From positions 1 to 58,266 of the forward strand of contig JAVCCK010000025.1 of the NCBI GenBank assembly GCA_030765525.1: a DNA stretch of 58,266 bases, in the 5' to 3' direction. A model generated the notes under the pieces. That model was given only the letters and a program-made list of their open reading frames with translations. It did no database searches and was not told where the DNA came from. Source of the DNA: Candidatus Lernaella stagnicola. Its GTDB lineage: Bacteria; Lernaellota; Lernaellaia; Lernaellales; Lernaellaceae. The position numbers and the translations under genes are program-made. Below, piece by piece: positions 7,553 to 15,735 of the stretch (positions are counted from its first letter, which is position 1; the number at the start of each line of letters is the position of its first letter).

Positions 7553-9259
7553 TCACTCGCCCGGCCATTTCAACTCAAAGCCCTCGCCCGTCACGATATC
7601 GGCCGGCACGACCGGCACCTTGCCGCTTTCAGGCAGCACAACCGCCATATCGCAGCACTCGATAATGTCGCGCTGAACGTCGATGCCCGGCATGACCTGT
7701 TCCAGCAGCATGCCCTTTTCCGTCAGGCGGAAAAGCCCCACGTGCGTGGCGTAGTAAACGTTCTTGCCCTGCTTCAACGCTTCGGTACCGCTAAAGGTAA
7801 TCTCGCTGACGTCCTCTTTGAACTTGCACAAACCCGGCTTCTCGATTTTGATCTGCCCGTCCACGACCTCGATCTTCGCGTGGGCCATCCACGAGCCGGC
7901 AAAGATGATGTTGCGCGCCGCGTCGGCCAGGTTCGGCAGCCCGCCCGGCCCCACATAATTGATGCACTTGTCGCCGCGCTTGGACACGTTGACGTTGCCG
8001 TCCGAGTCGACTTCCAAGATACCCAGCACCGTCGTATCCAGATCATCGTAGGCTTGATGAAAAATCTGCGCCGACGTAACGAGCTTCTGCGGATTGACGG
8101 CCGCGCCGAAAAAGATACCCGGCGCCGGCAGACCGCCCAGCACACCGGTCTCGGTGAAAAATACGATGTCCTCGTGCAGCCCGCCCTCGTACACCAGGCG
8201 GCTGACTTCCTCCGGCAGGCCCACGCCGATATTCACCATCGCGCCCTTGCGGCAGATCTTCGTAAACAGCGACGCCGCCAACCGGCCGACCGCCATTTCG
8301 GCGTCGGTACGCACGGGCGTGATCTTGAGCACGTTGTTGGCGAACTTCAGCCGCTCGACCGCATCGTGCGTGTCCACGTCGTGCTCCACAGTAAACATCG
8401 GCCAATAGCGCCGCTGCTGCACCGAACCGGTCTGCTCGCTGTACGGATTCACCACGATGTAATCCACCTGGTCGGTGCGCAGGAAAATCTTTTCCTCGTC
8501 TTTGGGAATGATGCCCGAAACACTGGCGATCACCGTGCCGCCGTTTCGCTTCGCCGCCAGGGCGCTCTCGTAGCTCTCGGTGTATGTCGAGGTGTTCGTG
8601 ACGTACAGATTCCCTTCCGCGTCGGCATAGGGCGCCACGAACAGAGCGTAGTCAACTTTCGGCATGTGATAGCGCAGCTTTTCGCCCGCGGCCGTCGTGA
8701 AATTCTCGCTCATCGGTGCGCCGCCGACGTACGAACCGCCGCCCACCCGCGGATCCAAAAACGTGCCCACCCCCGCGCGGGATTCGACGTACTGCTCACC
8801 GCGCGCCTGCGCTTCGAGCAAGAAAGTCTGCGTCCCCTGAGGCAGCGTGTGCAGTTCGATGTGCCCTTCGTCGGCTAGGTGCAAAAACGCTTTGACGGTC
8901 TCCGCGTGTCCTGCAATAAACCGCGTGACGATCCCGGGCGTATCAAGCTCTTCCAACGTTCCCGGAACCCGACCGCGGCCGCCCTGTGCGCCCACGACGA
9001 TCCACGTCAGATCCTTCGGCGAGCCCGTGCGCTTGTGCCGGTCTTTCACGCCCCAGAAGAAAATCGAGCACCGCGTATTGGCCGCCATGCCCGAGGAAAA
9101 GATGACCGAGCCGTCCCGAATCTTCTCGACCGCCTCCCGCGCGGAAATGAACTTCGGGTTGGCCACGCCCTTCTCTATGTAGTCGAGGTCGTGCTGCGCC
9201 CACGTCAAACGCCAACGCAGAATGTGAAGTAGAAGCTGGGCTTTGGTGAGAAAATTCAT
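7553..9259 (-). CDS. Family I CoA-transferase (fused alpha-beta, acetate/acyl-CoA type)
   Basis: 568 aa from ATG 9259, preceded by GAGGAAG. Both halves of a class I CoA-transferase are in one chain: residues 40-290 resemble the alpha half (A-R-E-A-V-E-K-I-R-D-G-S, S-S-G-M-A) and 315-560 the beta half (R-K-G-A-M-V-N-I-G-V-G-L-P). The catalytic Glu that forms the glutamyl-CoA thioester is E370 in F-F-T-E-T-G-V-L-G-G. This arrangement is like YdiF or propionate CoA-transferase. It is convergent with the decarboxylase-like/dehydrogenase pair (7 bp gap) and about 1.4 kb from IorA/IorB on the other strand. A role with them in amino- or keto-acid fermentation, exchanging CoA between an acyl-CoA and acetate, is plausible but unproven. 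Confidence 0.88.
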   Translation of the reverse strand: MNFLTKAQLLLHILRWRLTWAQHDLDYIEKGVANPKFISAREAVEKIRDGSVIFSSGMAANTRCSIFFWGVKDRHKRTGSPKDLTWIVVGAQGGRGRVPGTLEELDTPGIVTRFIAGHAETVKAFLHLADEGHIELHTLPQGTQTFLLEAQARGEQYVESRAGVGTFLDPRVGGGSYVGGAPMSENFTTAAGEKLRYHMPKVDYALFVAPYADAEGNLYVTNTSTYTESYESALAAKRNGGTVIASVSGIIPKDEEKIFLRTDQVDYIVVNPYSEQTGSVQQRRYWPMFTVEHDVDTHDAVERLKFANNVLKITPVRTDAEMAVGRLAASLFTKICRKGAMVNIGVGLPEEVSRLVYEGGLHEDIVFFTETGVLGGLPAPGIFFGAAVNPQKLVTSAQIFHQAYDDLDTTVLGILEVDSDGNVNVSKRGDKCINYVGPGGLPNLADAARNIIFAGSWMAHAKIEVVDGQIKIEKPGLCKFKEDVSEITFSGTEALKQGKNVYYATHVGLFRLTEKGMLLEQVMPGIDVQRDIIECCDMAVVLPESGKVPVVPADIVTGEGFELKWPGE

Positions 9260-9654
9260 GGCGACTTCCTCGTGCCGATGGCGGCGGCCGGCTTGAGTGT
9301 TCATCCCCACCCCCTACGGAGTGGCTTCCGCTGTATTTTTAATAGAGATTCGTCCATGACGCAATGCGAAAATGGCTGTCAACACTTCAAAAACACACTT
9401 AAATTGGATTAACCACTCAACATTGGACTGTCTTGGATTTAGGTAGTCGAGACCCCGAAAATATCGGCCTCCTCCCCCCACCTTTCCGGCCGGCCGCAAA
9501 CTGTCTTCGCCGTCGTTCATGATGCCTCGCGTGCGGCGCTAAACACCGACGCGGGCGACCTCGGCAAAATTCAGCACCGGTGGTTCACGCTCGATTTGTT
9601 TTGCCCGCGGATATCTTATATTCTTCGCAAACGAACAACATCAGGGAGACGCGG
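9260..9654. other. Intergenic region between divergent genes, no gene seen
   Basis: These 395 bp separate the leftward CoA-transferase from the rightward Asp-stalk gene and should contain both promoters. A TATATT hexamer at about 9617-9622 could be a -10 box for the stalk gene, but no -35 at good spacing is obvious. A 68-codon leftward frame at 9314-9520 has no ribosome site and an unnatural composition, and I reject it. Confidence 0.4.
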
Positions 9655-10035
9655 ATGAAATACTTCTCGATACCGGCGGCGCTGGCCTTACTGGTTCTTT
9701 TTTCTTTTCTGATCCTCGCCGCCACCGACGACGATACCTCCGCCGACGACGATACCACGACCGATGACGATACGACGACAGACGACGACACGCCCGCCGA
9801 CGACGATACCTCCGCCGACGACGACACGCCTGCCGACGACGATACGCCTGCCGACGATGACACGCCTACAGACGATGACACGCCTGCAGACGATGACACG
9901 CCCGCCGATGACGACACGCCGTCAGACGATGATACGACGACCGATGACGATACCGATGATTCAGGCGTGATTGAGGGCTTGCCGCCCTTTGGTGAAGAAG
10001 ACGACGGCGATGTGGGAGGGTGCACCTGCTCCTAA
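9655..10035 (+). CDS. Secreted Asp-hexapeptide stalk protein with Gly-Cys tail and no payload domain
   Basis: 126 aa from ATG 9655 (AGGGAGACGCGG upstream). Residues 1-23 form a plain signal peptide ending L-A-A with no lipobox Cys. Residues 25-100 are about twelve and a half copies of the hexapeptide D-D-D-T-P/S/T-A/T/S. The tail reads I-E-G-L-P-P-F-G-E-E-D-D-G-D-V and ends G-G-C-T-C-S. There is no globular domain: it is a naked version of the Asp linker that tethers larger proteins elsewhere in the window. A gene for a small membrane protein follows convergently. It could be a surface polyanion (Ca2+ binding, spacing), a bare anchor, or the remnant of a protein that lost its payload. The exact reading frame and export signal argue that it is expressed. 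Confidence 0.75.
   Translation: MKYFSIPAALALLVLFSFLILAATDDDTSADDDTTTDDDTTTDDDTPADDDTSADDDTPADDDTPADDDTPTDDDTPADDDTPADDDTPSDDDTTTDDDTDDSGVIEGLPPFGEEDDGDVGGCTCS
9727..9954 (+). repeat. 18-bp minisatellite encoding DDDTxx repeats
   Basis: About 12.7 tandem units of 18 bp, each Asp-Asp-Asp-Thr plus two variable residues (mostly Pro-Ala). The units keep reading frame, so slippage would change stalk length in steps of six residues. Confidence 0.85.
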
Positions 10036-10050
10036 CCGCAGCGTAACGGC

Positions 10051-10437
10051 TCAGTGAATGGAATAAATATCCAGCATGTGTTGCTGGTAGTACGACAGGC
10101 CGAATAGCACCGCCACGACAAAGAGAATCCAAAACAAGCCGTGAGACACGATGGGCAGCGTGAACTGCGCGTGGCGTATGAAATCATCGTTGGCGTAGGT
10201 TTCTCGCCGGTTGGCTTTCTGGGCCAGAAAATACGCGTCGGCGATACCCCAGAAGTAGCCGATGAAGCAGAACCAGGCGAGCCCGAACATCAGCATGCCG
10301 CGCCAAAAGTGACCGATCCATAATTGCCCCGACCCCGGTGCAAGCAGCGCCCACGCCATGGCCGTCATCGGCTCTTTATGCGGCTGCCGTTTGGGCTGCG
10401 GTTCGGGACCGCGCGCCAACACCGGCTTGGTGGTCAT
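10051..10437 (-). CDS. Small polytopic membrane protein with TM2-like G-x-G-Q motif
   Basis: 128 aa from ATG 10437, which has GGGAGAAG at good spacing; the frame extends 11 codons further up without a site. A basic, Pro/Gln-rich cytoplasmic N-terminus (about 25 residues) is followed by A-L-L-A-P-G-S-G-Q-L-W-I-G-H-F-W-R-G, a turn like those in TM2-domain and related membrane proteins. Two or three hydrophobic helices then follow, the last one near the C-terminus (L-F-W-I-L-F-V-V-A-V-L-F-G-L). Function is unknown. It is divergent from IorA; the 263 bp between them carry the IorA promoter. Confidence 0.65.
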   Translation of the reverse strand: MTTKPVLARGPEPQPKRQPHKEPMTAMAWALLAPGSGQLWIGHFWRGMLMFGLAWFCFIGYFWGIADAYFLAQKANRRETYANDDFIRHAQFTLPIVSHGLFWILFVVAVLFGLSYYQQHMLDIYSIH

Positions 10438-10614
10438 GTCTTCTCCCTGTTCGAAATGCTCACCCTGCAAGGGCTGGCTTCAGCTTACCGCGTTCATCCG
10501 CTCCGCTCAATGTACTCAAAGATTCGGCGGCAATAGCACTCCCACCCCGCCGGCCAAAATGGGACTCGGTTTCACAAGGTATTGAAAAACACACGGCTTT
10601 CTACATATTTCCGG

Positions 10615-10643
10615 TTGCGAAGGGTTCCGAGCAAAGGCATAAT
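10615..10643 (+). promoter_or_regulatory. Sigma-70-like promoter for iorA/iorB
   Basis: TTGCGA (10615-10620), a 17-bp spacer and CATAAT (10638-10643) match the consensus at 4/6 and 5/6. The start of transcription would be near 10650, giving a leader of about 50 nt before ATG 10701. Confidence 0.5.
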
Positions 10644-10700
10644 AACTTGTATCAAAAAATAGCGGCATACGGAAATCCCGACCGATCCAAAGGAGTTCTC

Positions 10701-12536
10701 ATGGAGCCCCTCATGCTCACCGGAAACGAGGCCGTGGCCCGGGCCGTGGTCGATAGCGGTACGCGCGTGGCCGCCAGTTACCCCGGCTCGCCGACCGTGC
10801 AAATTCTGGAAGCCGTCGCCACCTACGACGGCCTGCACGCCGAGTGGTCGACCTCTGAAAAGGTGGCCTGCGAAGTCGCCATCGGCGCGTCGATGGCCGG
10901 CGCGGCGGCATTCGCGGCCATGAAGCACGTGGGCATTAACATCGCCGCCGATCCCCTGATGACCTTCACCTGGACGAAACTCAACGGGCCGCTGGTCATT
11001 GCGGTCGGGGATGATCCGGGCCAAATCAGTTCCCAAAACGAACAAGACAGCCGCATGTGGGCCGAGTACGCCATGATCCCCATGCTCCACCCCGCGACGC
11101 CGCAGGAATGCTACGACATGTCGCGCCTCGCGTTCGATGTTTCCGAGCGCTTTCACACGCCGGTGTTCGTACGACTGACCGACCGCACGTGCCACATGAT
11201 GGGGGAGGTCGTGCCGCGAGAAAGCGTCGAACGGCCCCCGCGCGGTTTCGAGCCCGATCCGGTGCGCTACTACCAGGTGCCGCCTTACTCCCGCGAGGCG
11301 CGCGCCATGGTCGAACAACGCATCCCCGAAGTCGCAAAATGGGTGGAGGACGGACACGGCTGGCGCTCCGAAGTGCGCGACGGCCGCGTGGGAGTCGTCA
11401 CCTTCGGACCTCAGTACTACATGATCCGCGAACTCCTGCCGGAGCTGTCGATCTTCAAGCTGGATTTCCTGTGGCCCCTGCCCCTGGCGGCGCTGGCGAA
11501 TTTCGCCTCGCAGGTCGAGCGCGTCATTGTCGTGGAAGAGTTGTTTCCTTTCGTCGAAAACAAAATGAAGCTTGCGGGCATTGCCTGTGAAGGCAAAGAG
11601 CATTTCCTCAGCTACGGCGAAATCGACGCCCAGACCGTGCTTCGCGTGTTCGCCGGTTTGGGTTTCGGCGAGGAGCCGATCGCCGCTTTCACCAAGCCGA
11701 CCGACGCCCCGCCGCGCGGCGCCATGTTCTGCCCGGGTTGCCCGCACCGCCCGGTGATGGTGCTGCTGCGTGAACTGGGCATCTTCTGCCACGGCGACAT
11801 CGGCTGCTACTTGATGGGTTCCTACCCGCCCTTCGACGTGCTCAAAACTTCCGTTTCTATGGCAGCGTCGCTCGGCATCGCGCAGGGCATGGAGAAAGCG
11901 CTGGCGGGCACCGAACATGAGATCGAAAACATGGTGTCGGTGATCGGCGATTCCACGTTGTGCCACAGCGGCCTGCCCAGTGTGATCAACTACGCCTACA
12001 ACGGCCACCGGTCGAAGATGCTGATCCTCGACAACCGTTCCACCTCGATGACCGGCCTGCAGGACAACCCCGTCACGGGCATCACGGTTCGGGGCGAGCA
12101 AAAACACGGCGTTGACTTGGCCGAAGTGGTCAAGGCGCTGGGCGTGACGAACGTGGTCAAGGTCAACCAATACAATCTCGCCGAGTGCCGCAAGGTATTC
12201 CGCGAGAAGTTCCTGGAAGAGGAAGGGCCGCTGGCGGTCATCGTCACCGGCACCTGCGCGCTGAAGTACCGCAAGAAATTCAACTACTACTATGTCGACC
12301 CCGATGTGTGCATCGGCTGCCGCACCTGCGTGCAGGTCGGTTGCCCGCCGATCAGCATGCGCCAATACGCCCACCAGCCCGAGGGCGAACTCCATTCGTA
12401 TATCGACCGCAACCGCTGCGTCGGCTGCTCGGTCTGTTACCAGGTGTGCCCCGTCAACGCCATCAAGCGCTCGAAGCTGGATGAAATCCCCGACGTTCCC
12501 GTGCCGGTCGGGCTGAGCGAAGGAGAGGAATCATGA
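10701..12536 (+). CDS. iorA: Indolepyruvate:ferredoxin oxidoreductase, alpha subunit
   Basis: 611 aa from ATG 10701, preceded by AAAGGAG. IorA oxidatively decarboxylates arylpyruvates (from Trp, Phe, Tyr) with CoA to aryl-acetyl-CoA, CO2 and reduced ferredoxin. The N-terminus has the pyrimidine-binding fold (G-N-E-A-V-A-R-A, S-Y-P-G-S-P-T). The TPP/Mg region reads G-D-S-T-L-C-H-S-G-L with N-R-S-T-S-M-T-G after it. The C-terminus carries two [4Fe-4S] motifs: C537-I-G-C-R-T-C-V-Q-V-G-C548-P and C573-V-G-C-S-V-C-Y-Q-V-C583-P. Length is normal for the family. The iorB gene overlaps by 4 bp, and a hairpin terminator follows it. The use of ferredoxin points to an anaerobic or facultative lifestyle with amino-acid fermentation. 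Confidence 0.95.
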   Translation: MEPLMLTGNEAVARAVVDSGTRVAASYPGSPTVQILEAVATYDGLHAEWSTSEKVACEVAIGASMAGAAAFAAMKHVGINIAADPLMTFTWTKLNGPLVIAVGDDPGQISSQNEQDSRMWAEYAMIPMLHPATPQECYDMSRLAFDVSERFHTPVFVRLTDRTCHMMGEVVPRESVERPPRGFEPDPVRYYQVPPYSREARAMVEQRIPEVAKWVEDGHGWRSEVRDGRVGVVTFGPQYYMIRELLPELSIFKLDFLWPLPLAALANFASQVERVIVVEELFPFVENKMKLAGIACEGKEHFLSYGEIDAQTVLRVFAGLGFGEEPIAAFTKPTDAPPRGAMFCPGCPHRPVMVLLRELGIFCHGDIGCYLMGSYPPFDVLKTSVSMAASLGIAQGMEKALAGTEHEIENMVSVIGDSTLCHSGLPSVINYAYNGHRSKMLILDNRSTSMTGLQDNPVTGITVRGEQKHGVDLAEVVKALGVTNVVKVNQYNLAECRKVFREKFLEEEGPLAVIVTGTCALKYRKKFNYYYVDPDVCIGCRTCVQVGCPPISMRQYAHQPEGELHSYIDRNRCVGCSVCYQVCPVNAIKRSKLDEIPDVPVPVGLSEGEES

Positions 12537-13126
12537 GTGACAAGCCGGTCAACGTTTTTCTTGCCGGAGTCGGCGGCCAAGGTTTGGTGCTCGTCAATCG
12601 CTTGCTCGCTCGCGCCGCCATCTTGTCGGACCTACATGCCAAAAGCACCGACACCCACGGCCTGGCGATGCGCGGCGGCGCGGTAATGGGCACGTTGCGT
12701 ATGGGCCGCCGTGAAATCGCGACTTCGCTTTTCCCCCCGGGAGCCGGCGGTTTTCTGCTCGGCCTCGAACCGCTGGAAGCTTTCCGCTGGGCACATATGC
12801 TGCGCCGTGGCGGCACGATCGTCACCAGCGTCGATGAGCTTTGGCCCTCACTCACGCTGCTTGAGCAACAAAAAATGCCGGCCGATTGGCGCGCCACCTG
12901 CGTCGCCGGCGGCATCAAGGTCCGCACCGTTCCCGGCGTAAAGCTCGCCCTCTTGGCCGGCGATTACCGCATGCTGAACGTCGTGATGGCCGGGGCGATT
13001 TCCGCCTTCCTTCCCCTCGATTTCGAGATGGTTAAGGAAGCGACCGAGGCGCAAGTGCCTCGCGGCACCTTCGATAAAAACCTGAAGGCCTTGATGCTGG
13101 GTTGGGACGCCGCGCAAACGGCCTAG
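12533..13126 (+). CDS. iorB: Indolepyruvate:ferredoxin oxidoreductase, beta subunit
   Basis: 197 aa, translationally coupled to iorA (ATGA). It is the gamma-domain subunit of the 2-oxoacid:ferredoxin oxidoreductase superfamily; the signature G-V-G-G-Q-G is at residues 12-17, followed by the conserved S-T-D-T-H-G-L-A-M-R-G-G segment (S38 onwards). Length fits IorB of other bacteria and archaea. It assembles with IorA in the cytoplasm. The 4-bp overlap and the terminator about 80 nt downstream define a two-gene operon. Confidence 0.93.
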   Translation: MSDKPVNVFLAGVGGQGLVLVNRLLARAAILSDLHAKSTDTHGLAMRGGAVMGTLRMGRREIATSLFPPGAGGFLLGLEPLEAFRWAHMLRRGGTIVTSVDELWPSLTLLEQQKMPADWRATCVAGGIKVRTVPGVKLALLAGDYRMLNVVMAGAISAFLPLDFEMVKEATEAQVPRGTFDKNLKALMLGWDAAQTA

Positions 13127-13204
13127 GGCGCCCGTGTTGACCGCTTCGGGCGATTCCCCCAGAATCACCCTGTGATTTGATTTTCTTCCGAGTATTTCAC
13201 ACCT

Positions 13205-13226
13205 GCGATGCCAACCATCGCTTTTT
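13205..13226 (+). terminator. Intrinsic terminator after iorA-iorB
   Basis: A GCGATG-CCAAC-CATCGC hairpin is followed directly by TTTTT, 79 nt after the iorB stop. The stem is short (6 bp), so strength is moderate. It also lies just upstream of the next gene's start at 13255. Confidence 0.5.
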
Positions 13227-13254
13227 CGAATATCCCGATCCGGGAGGATGAAAA

Positions 13255-15684
13255 ATGAAAACGTCGTCGCTATTTTTGTTCGCCGTGGCGCTGGCGGTTT
13301 GTTGCGCCTTTTCCTTCACCGGTTGCGACCAAAGCAACGGCAACAATGACGACGCCCCCGCCGCCGATGATGACGACGACGATGACAATGACGATAACGA
13401 TGACGACAGCGCTCCCTCCACAGCCTGCTATCGCGATGAAGACGACGACGGCTACGGCGATCCCGACGCCAGCCAAACCGTCGCCGGTGATTCTTGTCCC
13501 GCCGGATGGGTCGAGAATCAAGGCGACTGCAACGACGCCGACGACGCCGTACACCCCGACCAACCCGAGTACTGCCACAACAACACGGACGACAACTGTA
13601 ACGGCCTGACCGACACCGCGCCGGTCGACTGGGATCCGGAATGCCTGACCCTGGACCCGCGCGTACACATTCTGCCCGACGAGCAGGCCGCCGAAGCTAC
13701 CGTCGAACTCGACCGCGTGCTGTTCCCCCTGCAGGGCAACGAGGACTTGCTTGACCTGGAAGACGGCGACGTGATCATCAGCGGCGTCGAACCGGGTTTC
13801 CTGCGCGCGGTGACGGAGGTCGACGAGGACGGAACGACGATCGCCATTCAAACGGCGCGCGCCACGCTTGAGGACGTCTTCCTGCACCTGGACTACAGCG
13901 CCGAAATCGATCTCAACCCGCCAACCAAAGATGGCTTGTGGTTCGATTACGATTTCAGCAACACGACGCTGTACCAAACACCCGGCCTCAACGTGGAAAT
14001 CACCGAAGGAAGTTTCAGCTTCGGGCCGACCATGAGTCTCGAAGCCGACATCGGTTTGTTCGGCTTCAATCGCTTTCTGTTCGCGCTGGGCGGCGCGGTC
14101 GAAGCAAACTTGGAAGTCTCCGCCACCGCGGGCGGCGCCGTGAACAGAAGCGACGAAATCTCCTTCGACTACAGCGGCTACATTCCCTCGATCAACATCA
14201 TGATCGGACCCGTGCCGGTGTGGATCGATCCGCAGGTTTCGCTCGATCTGGGCTACGAGGCGAAGGCGACGGCCGAAGCGACGCTCGTCGCGGGCACGGT
14301 GGTCGCGGCCGACGTATCAGTGGGCGTCGTTTACCAGGACGGGCAGTGGTCGCCGTTGGCTTCCGAGAACTTCACGTATGAGGTGATCGGCCCCGAGTTC
14401 GACGCATCGCTGAATGCCTCCGTCAAGGGATGGGCGCATTTGAACGCGGGTTTCAAGTTGTACAGCGTCGCCGGGCCGTACGTAAAAATGGGGCCCTACG
14501 GCTTGCTGGAATTGAAGCTGCTGCCTGATTGCGAGTGGGGAATGTCGCTGGGCGTGGAGGGATTGGCGGGCGCCGAAGTGGAAATTCTGGGCTACATGTT
14601 GGCCAGCGGCGAAATGACCGTGTTCGACCTCAACTGGCCGGTTGCCGGCGGCGACTGCATCGCCGACTACTACTGCGACGGCGATCACGACACGTACTTC
14701 AACGAAAATCCGGACGGCGACTGCTTCTATTTCGGATTCGATTGCTGGCCCGAGGAGTGTCACCAAGAGCCCGGCGACGACTGCAACGATGGCAACCCGA
14801 ACATCCACCCCGGCGCGCCGGAGCGATGCGACGGCATCGACAACAATTGCGATAACGTCAACGACCCGCCCGACTGCCTGTGCCTCGTGCAAAATCCATG
14901 CTGCGACGACGGCTTCGCGTATCACAGCACTCAGTACCCGTGCGACGACCGGGACGAAGACCAGTGCACCGGCCCGGCTCGCGGCGACGACAAGCAGACC
15001 CGCCTCAACGAACAATTCTGCGCCGGGAACGACGAAATGTGCACGGGCACGTGGGCCTACCCGGATTGGACGACGATCGATTGCGACGATGAAAGCGAAT
15101 GGTGCGTGCTGGAGTACGACCCCGGGCAACGCCGCGACGTCGCCTCCTGCGTGGCCTGCCGCGACGACGCGTACGAAGACAACGACCTGCCGATCGAACC
15201 GGGCTACGCCGGCTTTTACTCCATCGTCGACCCCTATAGCGCGGGAGCGACGCTGACGATCTGCCAAAAGGACGGGCCTCCGCCCTATATGGACCTGGAT
15301 TTCTTCGGCTTGGAAGCGGCCTGCTCCGACACAGTCACGGTGGGGATTCAGCCGGCGCAAGCCGACCTGGACCTGCAATTCGAATGGGTGCAATTGCCCG
15401 CCTGCAATTACAGCAATCCGCAGGTAATCGGCTTTTGCGACGACTCCGGTCCCGGCGAACGGGAGCAATGCTCGCTGACCATCACGGTCGACGAGCCCTG
15501 CCCGCACTACATCAACATCACCTCCGCCGACGGCAGCGTCGGCGACTACACGATCGACTACCTGGACGTGGTGACGGGTCCCGGATGTCCCGAGGGTGTG
15601 CTTACCAACGGCGATGATGACGACGACACCGAAGCCGATGGCGGGGTGCCGTGGAGTGTGGTGTTGGACAACCTCGACCGCTGA
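13255..15684 (+). CDS. Asp-tract lipoprotein with two MopE-type metal-binding motifs
   Basis: 809 aa from ATG 13255 (GGGAGGATG upstream). The signal peptide ends F-T-G before Cys24; an Asp/Asn linker follows at about residues 38-51. A first MopE-like motif is at about 59-118: D-E-D-D-D-G-Y-G-D, then C-N-D-A-D-D-A-V-H-P, then C-H-N-N-T-D-D-N-C-N-G. A second, C-N-D-G-N-P-N-I-H-P-G-A-P-E-R-C-D-G with D-N-N-C-D, lies near 510-545. Between them is a beta-rich region with aromatic alternation (residues 140-460) that could be a barrel-like or sandwich domain. The C-terminal 150 residues resemble a PPC-type beta domain. MopE of Methylococcus binds copper, but these motifs occur widely in deltaproteobacterial surface proteins and may bind Ca2+. 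The payload role is unknown. Confidence 0.85.
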   Translation: MKTSSLFLFAVALAVCCAFSFTGCDQSNGNNDDAPAADDDDDDDNDDNDDDSAPSTACYRDEDDDGYGDPDASQTVAGDSCPAGWVENQGDCNDADDAVHPDQPEYCHNNTDDNCNGLTDTAPVDWDPECLTLDPRVHILPDEQAAEATVELDRVLFPLQGNEDLLDLEDGDVIISGVEPGFLRAVTEVDEDGTTIAIQTARATLEDVFLHLDYSAEIDLNPPTKDGLWFDYDFSNTTLYQTPGLNVEITEGSFSFGPTMSLEADIGLFGFNRFLFALGGAVEANLEVSATAGGAVNRSDEISFDYSGYIPSINIMIGPVPVWIDPQVSLDLGYEAKATAEATLVAGTVVAADVSVGVVYQDGQWSPLASENFTYEVIGPEFDASLNASVKGWAHLNAGFKLYSVAGPYVKMGPYGLLELKLLPDCEWGMSLGVEGLAGAEVEILGYMLASGEMTVFDLNWPVAGGDCIADYYCDGDHDTYFNENPDGDCFYFGFDCWPEECHQEPGDDCNDGNPNIHPGAPERCDGIDNNCDNVNDPPDCLCLVQNPCCDDGFAYHSTQYPCDDRDEDQCTGPARGDDKQTRLNEQFCAGNDEMCTGTWAYPDWTTIDCDDESEWCVLEYDPGQRRDVASCVACRDDAYEDNDLPIEPGYAGFYSIVDPYSAGATLTICQKDGPPPYMDLDFFGLEAACSDTVTVGIQPAQADLDLQFEWVQLPACNYSNPQVIGFCDDSGPGEREQCSLTITVDEPCPHYINITSADGSVGDYTIDYLDVVTGPGCPEGVLTNGDDDDDTEADGGVPWSVVLDNLDR

Positions 15685-15735
15685 CAGCGTCGCAACGAAC
15701 CGCGGGAGACTTGGGGCGCTTCGCGTCGCTTGGAA

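Noticed and set aside
9314-9520. 68-codon leftward frame
   Set aside because: Lacks a ribosome site and any protein-like pattern; probably intergenic.
10338-10700. Upstream extension of iorA
   Set aside because: The extra residues do not match the family, whose N-terminus aligns from ATG 10701 behind AAAGGAG.
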